Assembly: GCA_905209075.1 (NCBI GenBank)
Contig: CAJLRL010000006.1
Span: 44,368-108,367, forward strand
Direction: 5' to 3'
Length of the DNA: 64,000 bases
DNA from: an uncultured Lachnospiraceae bacterium
Lineage (GTDB): Bacteria; Bacillota; Clostridia; Lachnospirales; Lachnospiraceae
Shown here: positions 51,553 through 58,800 of the stretch, in pieces
How the letters are laid out: the number at the start of each line of letters is the position of its first letter
How positions within the stretch are numbered: position 1 is the first letter of the stretch
Translations under genes and position numbers: made by a program
The notes under the pieces: model-generated
The model's database searches: none
Told to the model about the DNA's origin: nothing
Seen by the model: the letters and a program-made list of their open reading frames with translations, nothing else

Positions 51553-53223
51553 ATGGACGACAAAAACATGAAATCAACAGAAAATTATCTTGATAATCTT
51601 CTTAATTCGATGAACGGAAGACCATCGGAATCTGATGATGCAGCAGATACACCATCAAAGACAGATACAAGTTCCCAGGATGATTTTTTGCGAAAGTTTG
51701 AAAAGGAACTGGAAAGCGATGCCTATGATGAATACATATCAGATTTTGAAAGAGATCTCGAAAATGACGCTTTTTCAGAAAAACAGACAGGAATAAAAGA
51801 TGTACAGACACCTGCACCATCGGAATCTGATGCTACGCTTGAGGAAGTTCTTTCTGAAAATGAAAAAAATGATTCATTTAAAATACCCGACGAGGTGCCA
51901 CAGCAGGATGATAGGGCAGAAAATAATGCGGCAATAAATGAATTAGACAGTGCGATGGAATCATTTGATGATCAGCTGGGTGATGAGGAGGATGATTTCA
52001 TCCTGGATGAGATACCCGGCGATGAGATACCTCATGTGGAATCTGAGTCAGATGATAACAATACACCGGAAGTTGTTCAGCAGGCAAAAGAGCCTGCGTC
52101 ATCACAAGAGCAGGAACAGACTCCTGCTGATGCAGATGAAACTCCGCTTTCAGATATAGGAGAACCTGATCTGGCAGGAAATGCAGGAGAAGATCTTATA
52201 GACCTGTTAAATAATGGAGGACTTGCAGATTTAGGGGATATGTTATCAGAAGACGGAAAAGTATCAGAGGATGAGGGAGACAGCGAGTTTGAAAAATTCG
52301 CTGAAAATGAAATGGAAGCAAAAAATCAGGATAGTGGAAATATTAATAATCAGGATGAACAGCCGGCTAAAGAAAAGAAAAAGGGATTCTTTGCCAGAAT
52401 ACTTGAGGCTCTTTTCAAGGAAAGAGGCACAACAGAAGAACCTCAAAAAGATAATGCAGATGATGCAAAAAATCAGGCCGAGGTTTTATCAGAAGAAAAC
52501 CAGCAGATATTAAAAGAACTTGAGAGCCAGGAAGCATCTGAAAAGAAAGAAAAAAAGAAAAAGAAACCTAAAAAAGAAAAGAAGCAAAAGCCGGCAAAAG
52601 AACCGAAACCTAAAAAGGTTAAAAAGCCAAAAGAGAAAAAACCAAAAGAAGTGGATAACAGTCCAAAACTTCCAAAAGGACCTGTTATTCTTATCTGTGT
52701 TTTCGTGGCATCGTTATTTGCATTTGTAATGATATGCACAAGCCTGCTTGGAAATTCAGTCACGATCCAAAATGCAAAGACTGCATACAATGATGCTATA
52801 GCCGGAATACAGGAAAATGACACAGAGGCATTTTCTAAATATATCGAAGCTTATAGCGAACTGAGTGGACTTTCGTTAAAAGGAGAAAACGAAAGAATGT
52901 TTGAAAAAGTCCAGATCCTTGCATCAGTATCAGAAAAGTATGAAGCATATGAAGCCTTCAAGAAGAATAGCAATGACGATATGGCGCTGGATTCATTAGT
53001 ATGTGCAGCCGGAAGATGCAGTGTAAATGCGGATAATGCAAATGATGCAGGATGTACAGAGGCATTGGACGCTGTGAAAACGATCATAACAGATACATTA
53101 AGCAGCAATTACAATATGTCTTATGACGAGGCTGTTGAATTATATAATGCAGGGAGCAGAAATGACTATACATTGTCTATTATAGAAAAACTCAAAGAAC
53201 TTGGACTGTATGATCAGAAATAA
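51553..53223 (+). CDS. Acidic, disordered protein with Lys-rich stretch and one membrane segment
   Basis: This 556-residue protein is not recognised. Residues 1-320 are highly acidic and low-complexity, with repeated D/E-rich patches and two similar motifs near the start (FLRKFEKELESDAYDEYISDFERDLENDAF). A Lys/Pro-rich stretch (about 330-370) precedes a membrane segment (about 377-400; GPVILICVFVASLFAFVMIC). The C-terminal 150 residues are helical and extracytoplasmic, with three Cys (in SLVCAAGRC and AGCTEA). The organisation suggests a cytoplasmic binding tail anchored to the membrane. It follows cheV. Confidence 0.7.
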   Translation: MDDKNMKSTENYLDNLLNSMNGRPSESDDAADTPSKTDTSSQDDFLRKFEKELESDAYDEYISDFERDLENDAFSEKQTGIKDVQTPAPSESDATLEEVLSENEKNDSFKIPDEVPQQDDRAENNAAINELDSAMESFDDQLGDEEDDFILDEIPGDEIPHVESESDDNNTPEVVQQAKEPASSQEQEQTPADADETPLSDIGEPDLAGNAGEDLIDLLNNGGLADLGDMLSEDGKVSEDEGDSEFEKFAENEMEAKNQDSGNINNQDEQPAKEKKKGFFARILEALFKERGTTEEPQKDNADDAKNQAEVLSEENQQILKELESQEASEKKEKKKKKPKKEKKQKPAKEPKPKKVKKPKEKKPKEVDNSPKLPKGPVILICVFVASLFAFVMICTSLLGNSVTIQNAKTAYNDAIAGIQENDTEAFSKYIEAYSELSGLSLKGENERMFEKVQILASVSEKYEAYEAFKKNSNDDMALDSLVCAAGRCSVNADNANDAGCTEALDAVKTIITDTLSSNYNMSYDEAVELYNAGSRNDYTLSIIEKLKELGLYDQK

Positions 53224-53301
53224 AAGTTATATCAGCAGCACAAATGATTTCATTGGAATATTAATGAAAAAGCGGAATCGCAGGACGATTAAAAAGGACA
53301 C

Positions 53302-53330
53302 TTGATTTCTCAAATGCCCTAGCGTATAAT
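53302..53330 (+). promoter_or_regulatory. Promoter of the candidate antitoxin RNA
   Basis: TTGATT (53302-53307), 17 bases, TATAAT (53325-53330), giving a start near 53337. Confidence 0.8.
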
Positions 53331-53336
53331 CAGCTT

Positions 53337-53427
53337 AAGAAGGTTATCGGATGTAATATCCGATTTGCCCTCAGTTGCAACTAAGAAATAGCATTCACTT
53401 TGGTCGGAGGATGCTATTTCTTTTTAT
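53337..53427 (+). ncRNA. Candidate type I antitoxin RNA (fst/par-like RNAII)
   Basis: From the promoter at 53302 a roughly 90-base transcript would contain hairpin ATCGGAT-N5-ATCCGAT (53346-53364) and end in a 12-bp terminator hairpin (53383-53422) plus T tract. It is antisense to the 3' end of the small toxin gene on the other strand. Bases 53365-53372 (TTGCCCTC) can also pair, with two G-U pairs, to the toxin Shine-Dalgarno region, as in Enterococcus fst/par. Expression and function are inferred. Confidence 0.65.
53383..53425 (+). terminator. Shared hairpin: antitoxin RNA terminator and 3' end of toxin mRNA
   Basis: AAGAAATAGCAT (53383-53394) pairs with ATGCTATTTCTT (53411-53422) over a 16-base loop TCACTTTGGTCGGAGG that includes UUGG (a YUNR-type U-turn). 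Followed by T on the plus strand. Confidence 0.85.
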
Positions 53428-53500
53428 TATTATGATCGTCTATGTAAGACAGAGCCGCAAAAATTACTAGCACTAAAGTTAAAACTTCAAGCGTGTTCAT
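53414..53500 (-). CDS. Small hydrophobic type I toxin-like peptide (28 residues)
   Basis: The peptide starts MNTLEVLTLVLVIFAALSYI and ends in a charged tail (DDHNNKKK): one membrane helix followed by a polar C terminus, the form of Fst/TxpA/holin-like type I toxins. The Shine-Dalgarno AAAGGAGGGTGATG (minus strand around 53506-53519) is very strong, and CCCTC further 5' can pair with its GAGGG to hide it. A short overlapping ORF (ATGCCCTATGAA...TGA) begins 7 bases before the toxin ATG. Its stop codon lies in the hairpin shared with the antisense RNA. Too short for ordinary gene callers. Confidence 0.7.
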   Translation of the reverse strand: MNTLEVLTLVLVIFAALSYIDDHNNKKK

Positions 53501-53583
53501 AGGGCATCACCCTCCTTTGTAAACTAGAGGGCATCTAATAATCGGAAAATCACATCCTGCTTTCGTTTCAATTACACAATAAC

Positions 53584-53592
53584 AGTATAACA
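53584..53592 (-). promoter_or_regulatory. Extended -10 promoter of the toxin gene
   Basis: On the minus strand TGTTATACT (53592-53584), extended -10. The leader to the ATG at 53500 is about 75 bases. Confidence 0.55.
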
Positions 53593-53614
53593 TAAAGAGA
53601 ACAGATTTAAGAAA

Positions 53615-53643
53615 TAGACAATGTGCTTGGAATATGCTACAAT
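53615..53643 (+). promoter_or_regulatory. Sigma-A promoter of the 24-codon ORF (and perhaps hisHF-ung)
   Basis: TAGACA (53615-53620), 17 bases, TACAAT (53638-53643). Back-to-back with the toxin promoter on the other strand. Confidence 0.7.
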
Positions 53644-53690
53644 TCAATGTAGTGTGCATTCGGGGCACTCTGATTTAAGGAGGCTCAAGA

Positions 53691-53765
53691 ATGGCGAATA
53701 AAACTATGTCAGAAAAGAACAAGCCTGCTAGAAAAACACTAAGTACGATGTGTAATGAGATGTAA
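53691..53765 (+). CDS. 24-residue basic small protein of unknown function
   Basis: The ORF has a strong Shine-Dalgarno (AAGGAGG at 53677-53683), an ATG at 53691 and a sigma-A promoter 48 bases before it. The product (MANKTMSEKNKPARKTLSTM then CNEM) is basic and polar. It could be a real small protein or a leader of the hisH operon (95 bases downstream); a His-rich attenuator is excluded since it contains no His. Not recognised. Confidence 0.45.
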   Translation: MANKTMSEKNKPARKTLSTMCNEM

Positions 53766-53859
53766 CGAAACATACAAAAATGTAATAAAATGACAGCAAG
53801 AATTGTTGGAAATGTACGCAGGCATTGGGGAAATGCATGATCTGAAAGGATTTGATAGA

Positions 53860-54474
53860 ATGATAGCAATTATTGACTACAACGCAGGAAATTTAAAAAG
53901 TGTCGAAAAAGCGCTTTCGGCAATAGGATGTGAGAGCGTGATAACAAGAGACAGACACGAGATACTAAAGGCAGACAAGGTAATACTTCCAGGAGTTGGT
54001 GCTTTTGGTGATGCCATGGCGCAGCTTAAAAAGTATGAGCTGGACAAGGTAATACATGAGGTCGCAGATATGGACAAACCATTTCTTGGGATATGCCTTG
54101 GGCTGCAGCTTTTATTTGAAGGAAGTGATGAAAGCCAGGGGGTAGAAGGGCTTCATGTACTAGATGGACAGATACTTAAGATACCTGACAAAGAAGGCTT
54201 AAAAATACCTCATATTGGCTGGAACTCACTTGAACTGCAAAATAATGGCAGGCTTTTTGAGAAGCTGCCGGAAAATCCATATGTGTATTTTGTACATTCC
54301 TATTATCTGAAAGCAGCAGATGAGTCGATAGTAAAAGCGACAACAGAGTACAGTGTCCATATACATGCATCAGTAGAAAAAGGTAATGTTTTCGCATGCC
54401 AGTTCCATCCTGAAAAAAGCAGCAGTATAGGACTTTCAATACTTAAAAACTTTGCACAGATAGGGGAGGCATAA
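53860..54474 (+). CDS. hisH: Imidazole glycerol phosphate synthase, glutaminase subunit
   Basis: HisH releases ammonia from glutamine for HisF in histidine and purine (AICAR) metabolism. The 204-residue protein has the oxyanion region LPGVGAFGDAM, the nucleophile Cys in LGICLGLQLLFEGS (about residue 78), and FACQFHPEKSS with the His and Glu of the triad. The start MIAIIDYNAGN at 53860 follows AAAGGA; the longer ORF from 53803 has no site. Only hisH and hisF are here; the other his genes are not in the window. Confidence 0.95.
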   Translation: MIAIIDYNAGNLKSVEKALSAIGCESVITRDRHEILKADKVILPGVGAFGDAMAQLKKYELDKVIHEVADMDKPFLGICLGLQLLFEGSDESQGVEGLHVLDGQILKIPDKEGLKIPHIGWNSLELQNNGRLFEKLPENPYVYFVHSYYLKAADESIVKATTEYSVHIHASVEKGNVFACQFHPEKSSSIGLSILKNFAQIGEA

Positions 54475-54475
54475 T

Positions 54476-55237
54476 ATGTTTACAAAAAGAATAATACCAT
54501 GTCTTGATGTCAATAACGGACGTGTTGTAAAGGGAATAAACTTTGTCAATCTCCGTGATGCCGGAGATCCGGTAGAAATTGCTGCAGCATACGACAAAGC
54601 AGGTGCAGATGAAGTTGTGTTTCTGGATATAACCGCATCGAGTGACAATAGGAATACAGTTGTCGATATGGTAAGAAAAGTGGCTGAGAATGTATTTATA
54701 CCTTTTACGGTTGGTGGTGGAATACGTACTGTCGATGATTTTAAAGCACTGTTACGAGAGGGCGCAGATAAGATTTCTATCAATTCTTCAGCAATAAATA
54801 CACCACAGCTTATAAGTGATGCGGCTGATAAATTCGGAAGCCAGTGTGTGGTTGTGGCGATAGATGCCAGAAAACGAACAGATGGAAGCGGCTGGAATGT
54901 ATACAAAAATGGTGGAAGAATAGATACAGGGCTTGATGCCATAGAGTGGGCCATAAAGGCTGATAAAATGGGAGCAGGAGAGATACTTCTTACAAGCATG
55001 GACTGCGATGGAACAAAGAACGGATATGATATTGAACTTACAAGACTGATATCAGAAAATGTATCTGTTCCTGTTATTGCCTCAGGAGGAGCTGGAACGA
55101 AAGAACATTTTTATGAGGCATTGACAGAAGGAAAAGCTGACGCAGCACTTGCAGCATCACTTTTTCACTATAAAGAACTTGAGATAATGGATCTGAAAAA
55201 ATATCTGGCAGATAAAGGCGTGTCAGTCAGAAGATAG
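54476..55237 (+). CDS. hisF: Imidazole glycerol phosphate synthase, cyclase subunit
   Basis: HisF is the TIM-barrel partner that uses the ammonia from HisH to make imidazole glycerol phosphate and AICAR. The 253-residue protein shows KRIIPCLDVNNGRVVKGINF with catalytic Asp at its start, FTVGGGIRTVDDF, and GEILLTSMDCDGTKNGYDIEL with the second Asp, ending in VIASGGAG. AGGGGAGG near the end of hisH is the ribosome site; the genes are one base apart. Confidence 0.97.
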   Translation: MFTKRIIPCLDVNNGRVVKGINFVNLRDAGDPVEIAAAYDKAGADEVVFLDITASSDNRNTVVDMVRKVAENVFIPFTVGGGIRTVDDFKALLREGADKISINSSAINTPQLISDAADKFGSQCVVVAIDARKRTDGSGWNVYKNGGRIDTGLDAIEWAIKADKMGAGEILLTSMDCDGTKNGYDIELTRLISENVSVPVIASGGAGTKEHFYEALTEGKADAALAASLFHYKELEIMDLKKYLADKGVSVRR

Positions 55238-55249
55238 GTGGTGTGATAT

Positions 55250-55936
55250 ATGAGTATGCTTGACGGAGAATGGGCAAAGGCGGTCGGAGACGAGTTCAGG
55301 AAGCCATATTATAGAGATTTATACAATTTTGTAAGAGATGAATATTCAAATCATATTATATATCCACCGGCTGAGGATATTTTTAATGCAATGCATTTTA
55401 CACCTCTGGATAAGGTAAAAGTACTTATTCTGGGTCAGGATCCATATCATAATGTAAATCAGGCACATGGATTATCATTTTCGGTACTGCCATCACAGAA
55501 GGATATACCACCATCATTACAAAACATATATAAAGAACTGCATGATGATCTGGGATGTGTAATACCAGATAACGGATACCTTAAAAAGTGGGCAGACCAG
55601 GGGGTGCTGCTTTTAAACACTGTACTTACGGTAAGGGCACATCAGGCTAATTCGCATCAGGGACATGGCTGGGAACAATTTACAGATGCGGTGATACGTG
55701 CCGTAAATGAGCAGGACAGACCTATAGTATATATGTTGTGGGGAAGACCTGCACAATCAAAGATACCTATGCTTACAAATCCTAAGCATCTGATACTTAA
55801 GGCTCCTCATCCAAGTCCGCTTTCAGCATACAGAGGATTTTTCGGATGCAGGCATTTCAGTCAGGCGAATGAATTTCTGCAGTCACATGGCATAAAGCCT
55901 ATCGACTGGCAGATCGAAAATATAAATGATAATTGA
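55250..55936 (+). CDS. ung: Uracil-DNA glycosylase
   Basis: Ung (family 1) removes uracil from DNA. The 228-residue protein shows motif A GQDPYHNVNQAHGLSFSV (catalytic Asp), VLLLNTVLTV, and motif B HPSPLSAYRGFFGCRHFSQAN with the catalytic His and DNA-intercalating residues. GGTGGTGTGAT before the ATG is the ribosome site; 12 bases after hisF, so probably same transcript. Confidence 0.97.
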   Translation: MSMLDGEWAKAVGDEFRKPYYRDLYNFVRDEYSNHIIYPPAEDIFNAMHFTPLDKVKVLILGQDPYHNVNQAHGLSFSVLPSQKDIPPSLQNIYKELHDDLGCVIPDNGYLKKWADQGVLLLNTVLTVRAHQANSHQGHGWEQFTDAVIRAVNEQDRPIVYMLWGRPAQSKIPMLTNPKHLILKAPHPSPLSAYRGFFGCRHFSQANEFLQSHGIKPIDWQIENINDN

Positions 55937-55961
55937 CAAATTAGTAAAAACAGACTATATT
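55933..55961 (+). promoter_or_regulatory. Sigma-A promoter of the FliD-like fragment gene
   Basis: TTGACA (55933-55938), 17 bases, TATATT (55956-55961). It overlaps the last codon of ung. Confidence 0.8.
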
Positions 55962-56001
55962 TTACTTAACAGTTAACAGACAATATCAAAGGAGTGATAT
56001 T

Positions 56002-56748
56002 ATGGTAGGAATAAGTGGATGGGATTCTTCATCAATTTCAATGCTTTTTTCGAGTGTTGGCAATTCTAGAAGAAGTACTGGCACAACATCGTTTTTATCA
56101 AACATTGATATCAGTACATATAGCAGTATAAAAACAGGAAGTTATTATAAGCTGCTCAAAACGTATTATTCGGAGGGACTGGATGACAAGGCATCTTCAC
56201 TTGTTCCAAGTTCAGTTTCTACATCAAAGGATTCTGCAAAGACTTTGGGAAAAATTGAGTCAGCTGCGGATGAGGTGGCAGATTCAGCAAAGGATTTATA
56301 TAGTGTATCATCTAGAACATTTTCAAAAAACTCCAAAGGAGGGTATGATACAGATGCAATCTATAAAAAGGTATCTAAATTTGCATCTGATTATAATGAC
56401 TTTGTTTCAGCAGCTTCAAAATCACAGACTTCGAAAATCGATTCATCGCTTGATTCATTGAAGTCGTACACGAAATCTAACGAGCAGGCGTTATCAAAAA
56501 TCGGCATTACAATAGATTCGAAGACAGGAGAGCTTTCTGTTGACGAGAAAAAGTTCAAGAGTTCAGATATGGCAAATGTCAAGAGCCTATTCTCAGGAAC
56601 TGGTTCTTATGCATATGGTGTCAGTGCAAAAACATCAATGATAGGATATTATGCAAAAAACGAAGCACAGAAATCAAATACATACTCTTCCTCTGGAAAA
56701 TACACATACAATCATAACACTGGATCAGTATACAGTTCTGAAACATAA
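56002..56748 (+). CDS. Ser/Thr/Lys-rich protein resembling the FliD C-terminal region
   Basis: The 248-residue protein is rich in Ser, Lys, Tyr and Asp and has no signal peptide. The segment SKIGITIDSKTGELSVDEKKFKSSD (about residues 163-187; shown as split motifs GITID and GELSVDEKKF) resembles FliD-type cap proteins, which contain LGIS-D-x-G-L-D-K patterns, and helical S/K repeats lie before it. I infer an axial flagellar or secreted fibrous protein; the length is half that of FliD and the N-terminal D0 region is missing. AAAGGAG precedes the ATG. Monocistronic with its own promoter. Confidence 0.55.
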   Translation: MVGISGWDSSSISMLFSSVGNSRRSTGTTSFLSNIDISTYSSIKTGSYYKLLKTYYSEGLDDKASSLVPSSVSTSKDSAKTLGKIESAADEVADSAKDLYSVSSRTFSKNSKGGYDTDAIYKKVSKFASDYNDFVSAASKSQTSKIDSSLDSLKSYTKSNEQALSKIGITIDSKTGELSVDEKKFKSSDMANVKSLFSGTGSYAYGVSAKTSMIGYYAKNEAQKSNTYSSSGKYTYNHNTGSVYSSET

Positions 56749-56845
56749 GATATAATGAGCGGAGCGAATTATATCCGTGCGAATGCGCATAAGTATCAGC
56801 CGCAGGCTTATCATGTGTGTTAACACATGATAATATGCTTACGCA
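56749..56845 (+). other. Structured 3' region with nested hairpins
   Basis: GATATAAT (56749-56756) pairs with ATTATATC (56768-56775), and TATCATGTG (56809-56817) with CACATGATA (56824-56832); the outer GTGCG/CGCAC (about 56777 and 56841) would close a larger stem enclosing the second. The stretch to 56901 holds no gene. It could be a REP-like palindromic unit or an RNA 3' element. Confidence 0.5.
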
Positions 56846-56901
56846 CATTTGTAATGTTGGTGTCGCTGGATCGTTATCGGAAAATAATATATAAATATAC
56901 G

Positions 56902-56931
56902 AAAAACCGTGGATGTTATTCCACGGTTTTT
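56902..56931. terminator. Bidirectional terminator
   Basis: AAAAACCGTGGA (56902-56913) pairs with TCCACGGTTTTT (56920-56931) between the plus-strand gene ending at 56748 and the minus-strand ABC-F gene ending at 56952. Confidence 0.92.
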
Positions 56932-56951
56932 TCGCATATACTATATAGGAT

Positions 56952-58592
56952 TTAATTATCACTTTCGTCATCTGATGACATAGAATAAACCTGACGTTTA
57001 CGTGCCATTTCATCGCTTTCGAGATATTCGTCATATGTTGTGATCTTATCGATCATTGTGCCGTTTGGCAGAAATTCTATAATACGGTTTGCTGTTGTCT
57101 GGACTACCTGATGGTCACGGCAGGCAAAAAGTATAACACCAGGAAATTTGATCATGCCATTATTAAGCGCAGTGATCGATTCCATATCGAGGTGGTCAGT
57201 AGGCTCATCAAACATAAGTACGTTGCTTCCCATGATCATCATTCGGGATAAGAGAACACGTACTTTTTCACCACCGGAAAGAACACGCATTTTTTTGACA
57301 CCATCCTCACCTGCAAAGAGCATACGTCCAAGGAAACCGCGCACATATGTTGCATCTTTAATTTCAGAATACTGTGTGAGCCAGTCTACGATAAGCTCAT
57401 CTGTATCAAAAATTGCTGTGTTATCCTTTGGGAAATAAGACTGGCTTGTTGTAACACCCCATTTAAATGAACCTTCATCAGGCTCAAGCTCTCCTGCAAG
57501 GATTTTAAAGAGAGTAGTTTTTGCAAGCTCATTTCCTCCGACAAATGCGATCTTGTCATCATGGTTTACAGTAAATGAAATATTGTCGAGTACTTTTACA
57601 CCATCTATAGTTTTTGAAATGCCTTCAACAAAAAGTACATCATTTCCAATTTCGCGCTCAGGGCGGAAATCAATGTAAGGGTACTTACGGCTTGAAGGGC
57701 GGATATCATCAAGCTGGATCTTTTCAAGCGCTCTTTTACGGGATGTAGCCTGTTTTGATTTTGAAGCATTGGCAGAGAAACGCTGTATGAATTCCTGCAG
57801 CTCTTTGATCTTTTCTTCTTTTTTCTTGTTAGCCTCCTTCATCTGGCGGACAAGCAGCTGGCTTGATTCGTACCAGAAATCGTAGTTTCCGGCATATAAC
57901 TGGATCTTTCCGTAATCCATATCTGCTATTGAAGTACAGACTTTATTGAGAAAATAACGGTCATGAGATACAACAATTACAGTATTTTCGAAATTGATAA
58001 GGAATTCCTCAAGCCATGCTATAGCGTCAAGGTCGAGGTGGTTTGTAGGCTCATCGAGAAGCAGGATATCAGGATTTCCGAAAAGTGCCTGCGCAAGGAG
58101 AACCTTGACTTTTATTGCACCCGGAAGATCTGCCATGAGTGTGTAATGATCCTCTACAGCTACACCAAGTCCGTTTAAAAGTGTTGCTGCATCTGATTCT
58201 GCGTTCCATCCGTCCATATCCGCAAATTCAGCTTCGAGTTCACTTGCACGTATGCCATCCTCATCAGAAAAATCTTCTTTCATATAGATCGCTTCTTTTT
58301 CTTTCATGATATCGTACAGACGTTTGTTTCCCATGATCACAGTGTCGAGTACAGTATATTCGTCGTATTTAAAGTGATCCTGCTGTAAAAATGAAAGACG
58401 CTGTCCGGGTGTTATTACGATGTCACCATTTGTAGGCTCGAGCTGTCCGGAAAGGATTTTTAAGAAGGTTGACTTTCCGGCACCATTGGCACCGATAAGT
58501 CCATAACAGTTTCCTTCTGTGAATTTTATGTTTACGTCTTCAAATAAAGCTTTTTTTCCAATTCTTAAGGTAATATTATTTGCACTAATCAT
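56952..58592 (-). CDS. ABC-F family ATPase (YbiT-like) with altered motifs
   Basis: ABC-F proteins bind the ribosome and modulate translation or protect against antibiotics. The 546-residue protein has two ATPase domains and a linker (about 235-310). Domain 1: Walker A GANGAGKST, Walker B DILLLDEPTNHLD, H-loop SHDRYF, but signature DLPGAIK instead of LSGGxK. Domain 2: Walker A-like GGNELAKTT, signature LSGGEK, Walker B VLMFDEPTDHLD, and H-loop ACRDH with Arg instead of His. The NELAKTT variant is typical of one ABC-F branch; the other two changes are noted as unusual. CheV- or flagella-linked genes are not related. TAAAAT and TTGCAA 16 bases apart form a plausible promoter near 58645-58670. 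Confidence 0.88.
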   Translation of the reverse strand: MISANNITLRIGKKALFEDVNIKFTEGNCYGLIGANGAGKSTFLKILSGQLEPTNGDIVITPGQRLSFLQQDHFKYDEYTVLDTVIMGNKRLYDIMKEKEAIYMKEDFSDEDGIRASELEAEFADMDGWNAESDAATLLNGLGVAVEDHYTLMADLPGAIKVKVLLAQALFGNPDILLLDEPTNHLDLDAIAWLEEFLINFENTVIVVSHDRYFLNKVCTSIADMDYGKIQLYAGNYDFWYESSQLLVRQMKEANKKKEEKIKELQEFIQRFSANASKSKQATSRKRALEKIQLDDIRPSSRKYPYIDFRPEREIGNDVLFVEGISKTIDGVKVLDNISFTVNHDDKIAFVGGNELAKTTLFKILAGELEPDEGSFKWGVTTSQSYFPKDNTAIFDTDELIVDWLTQYSEIKDATYVRGFLGRMLFAGEDGVKKMRVLSGGEKVRVLLSRMMIMGSNVLMFDEPTDHLDMESITALNNGMIKFPGVILFACRDHQVVQTTANRIIEFLPNGTMIDKITTYDEYLESDEMARKRQVYSMSSDDESDN

Positions 58593-58800
58593 TATTATTG
58601 CCTTTCTATATTTATATTAATCGCTTGCGCATTATATTTTATCGTAAAATCAGTATTTTGCAAGTCTTTCTGTAGAAAAATACCTATAAAATGTGATATA
58701 GTTATAATGAACTATTAAATAAATGATTCACGATTACAGATAAAGCATAAAAAAGCAGCTTTGGATAAGGCGGGATCAATAGAAAATTAGGGGTTTTAAA

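Noticed and set aside
53224..53400. c-di-GMP or other riboswitch in the gap after 53223
   Set aside because: The hairpins are explained by a short antisense RNA with its own promoter and terminator, and no gene follows the terminator on the plus strand within reach.
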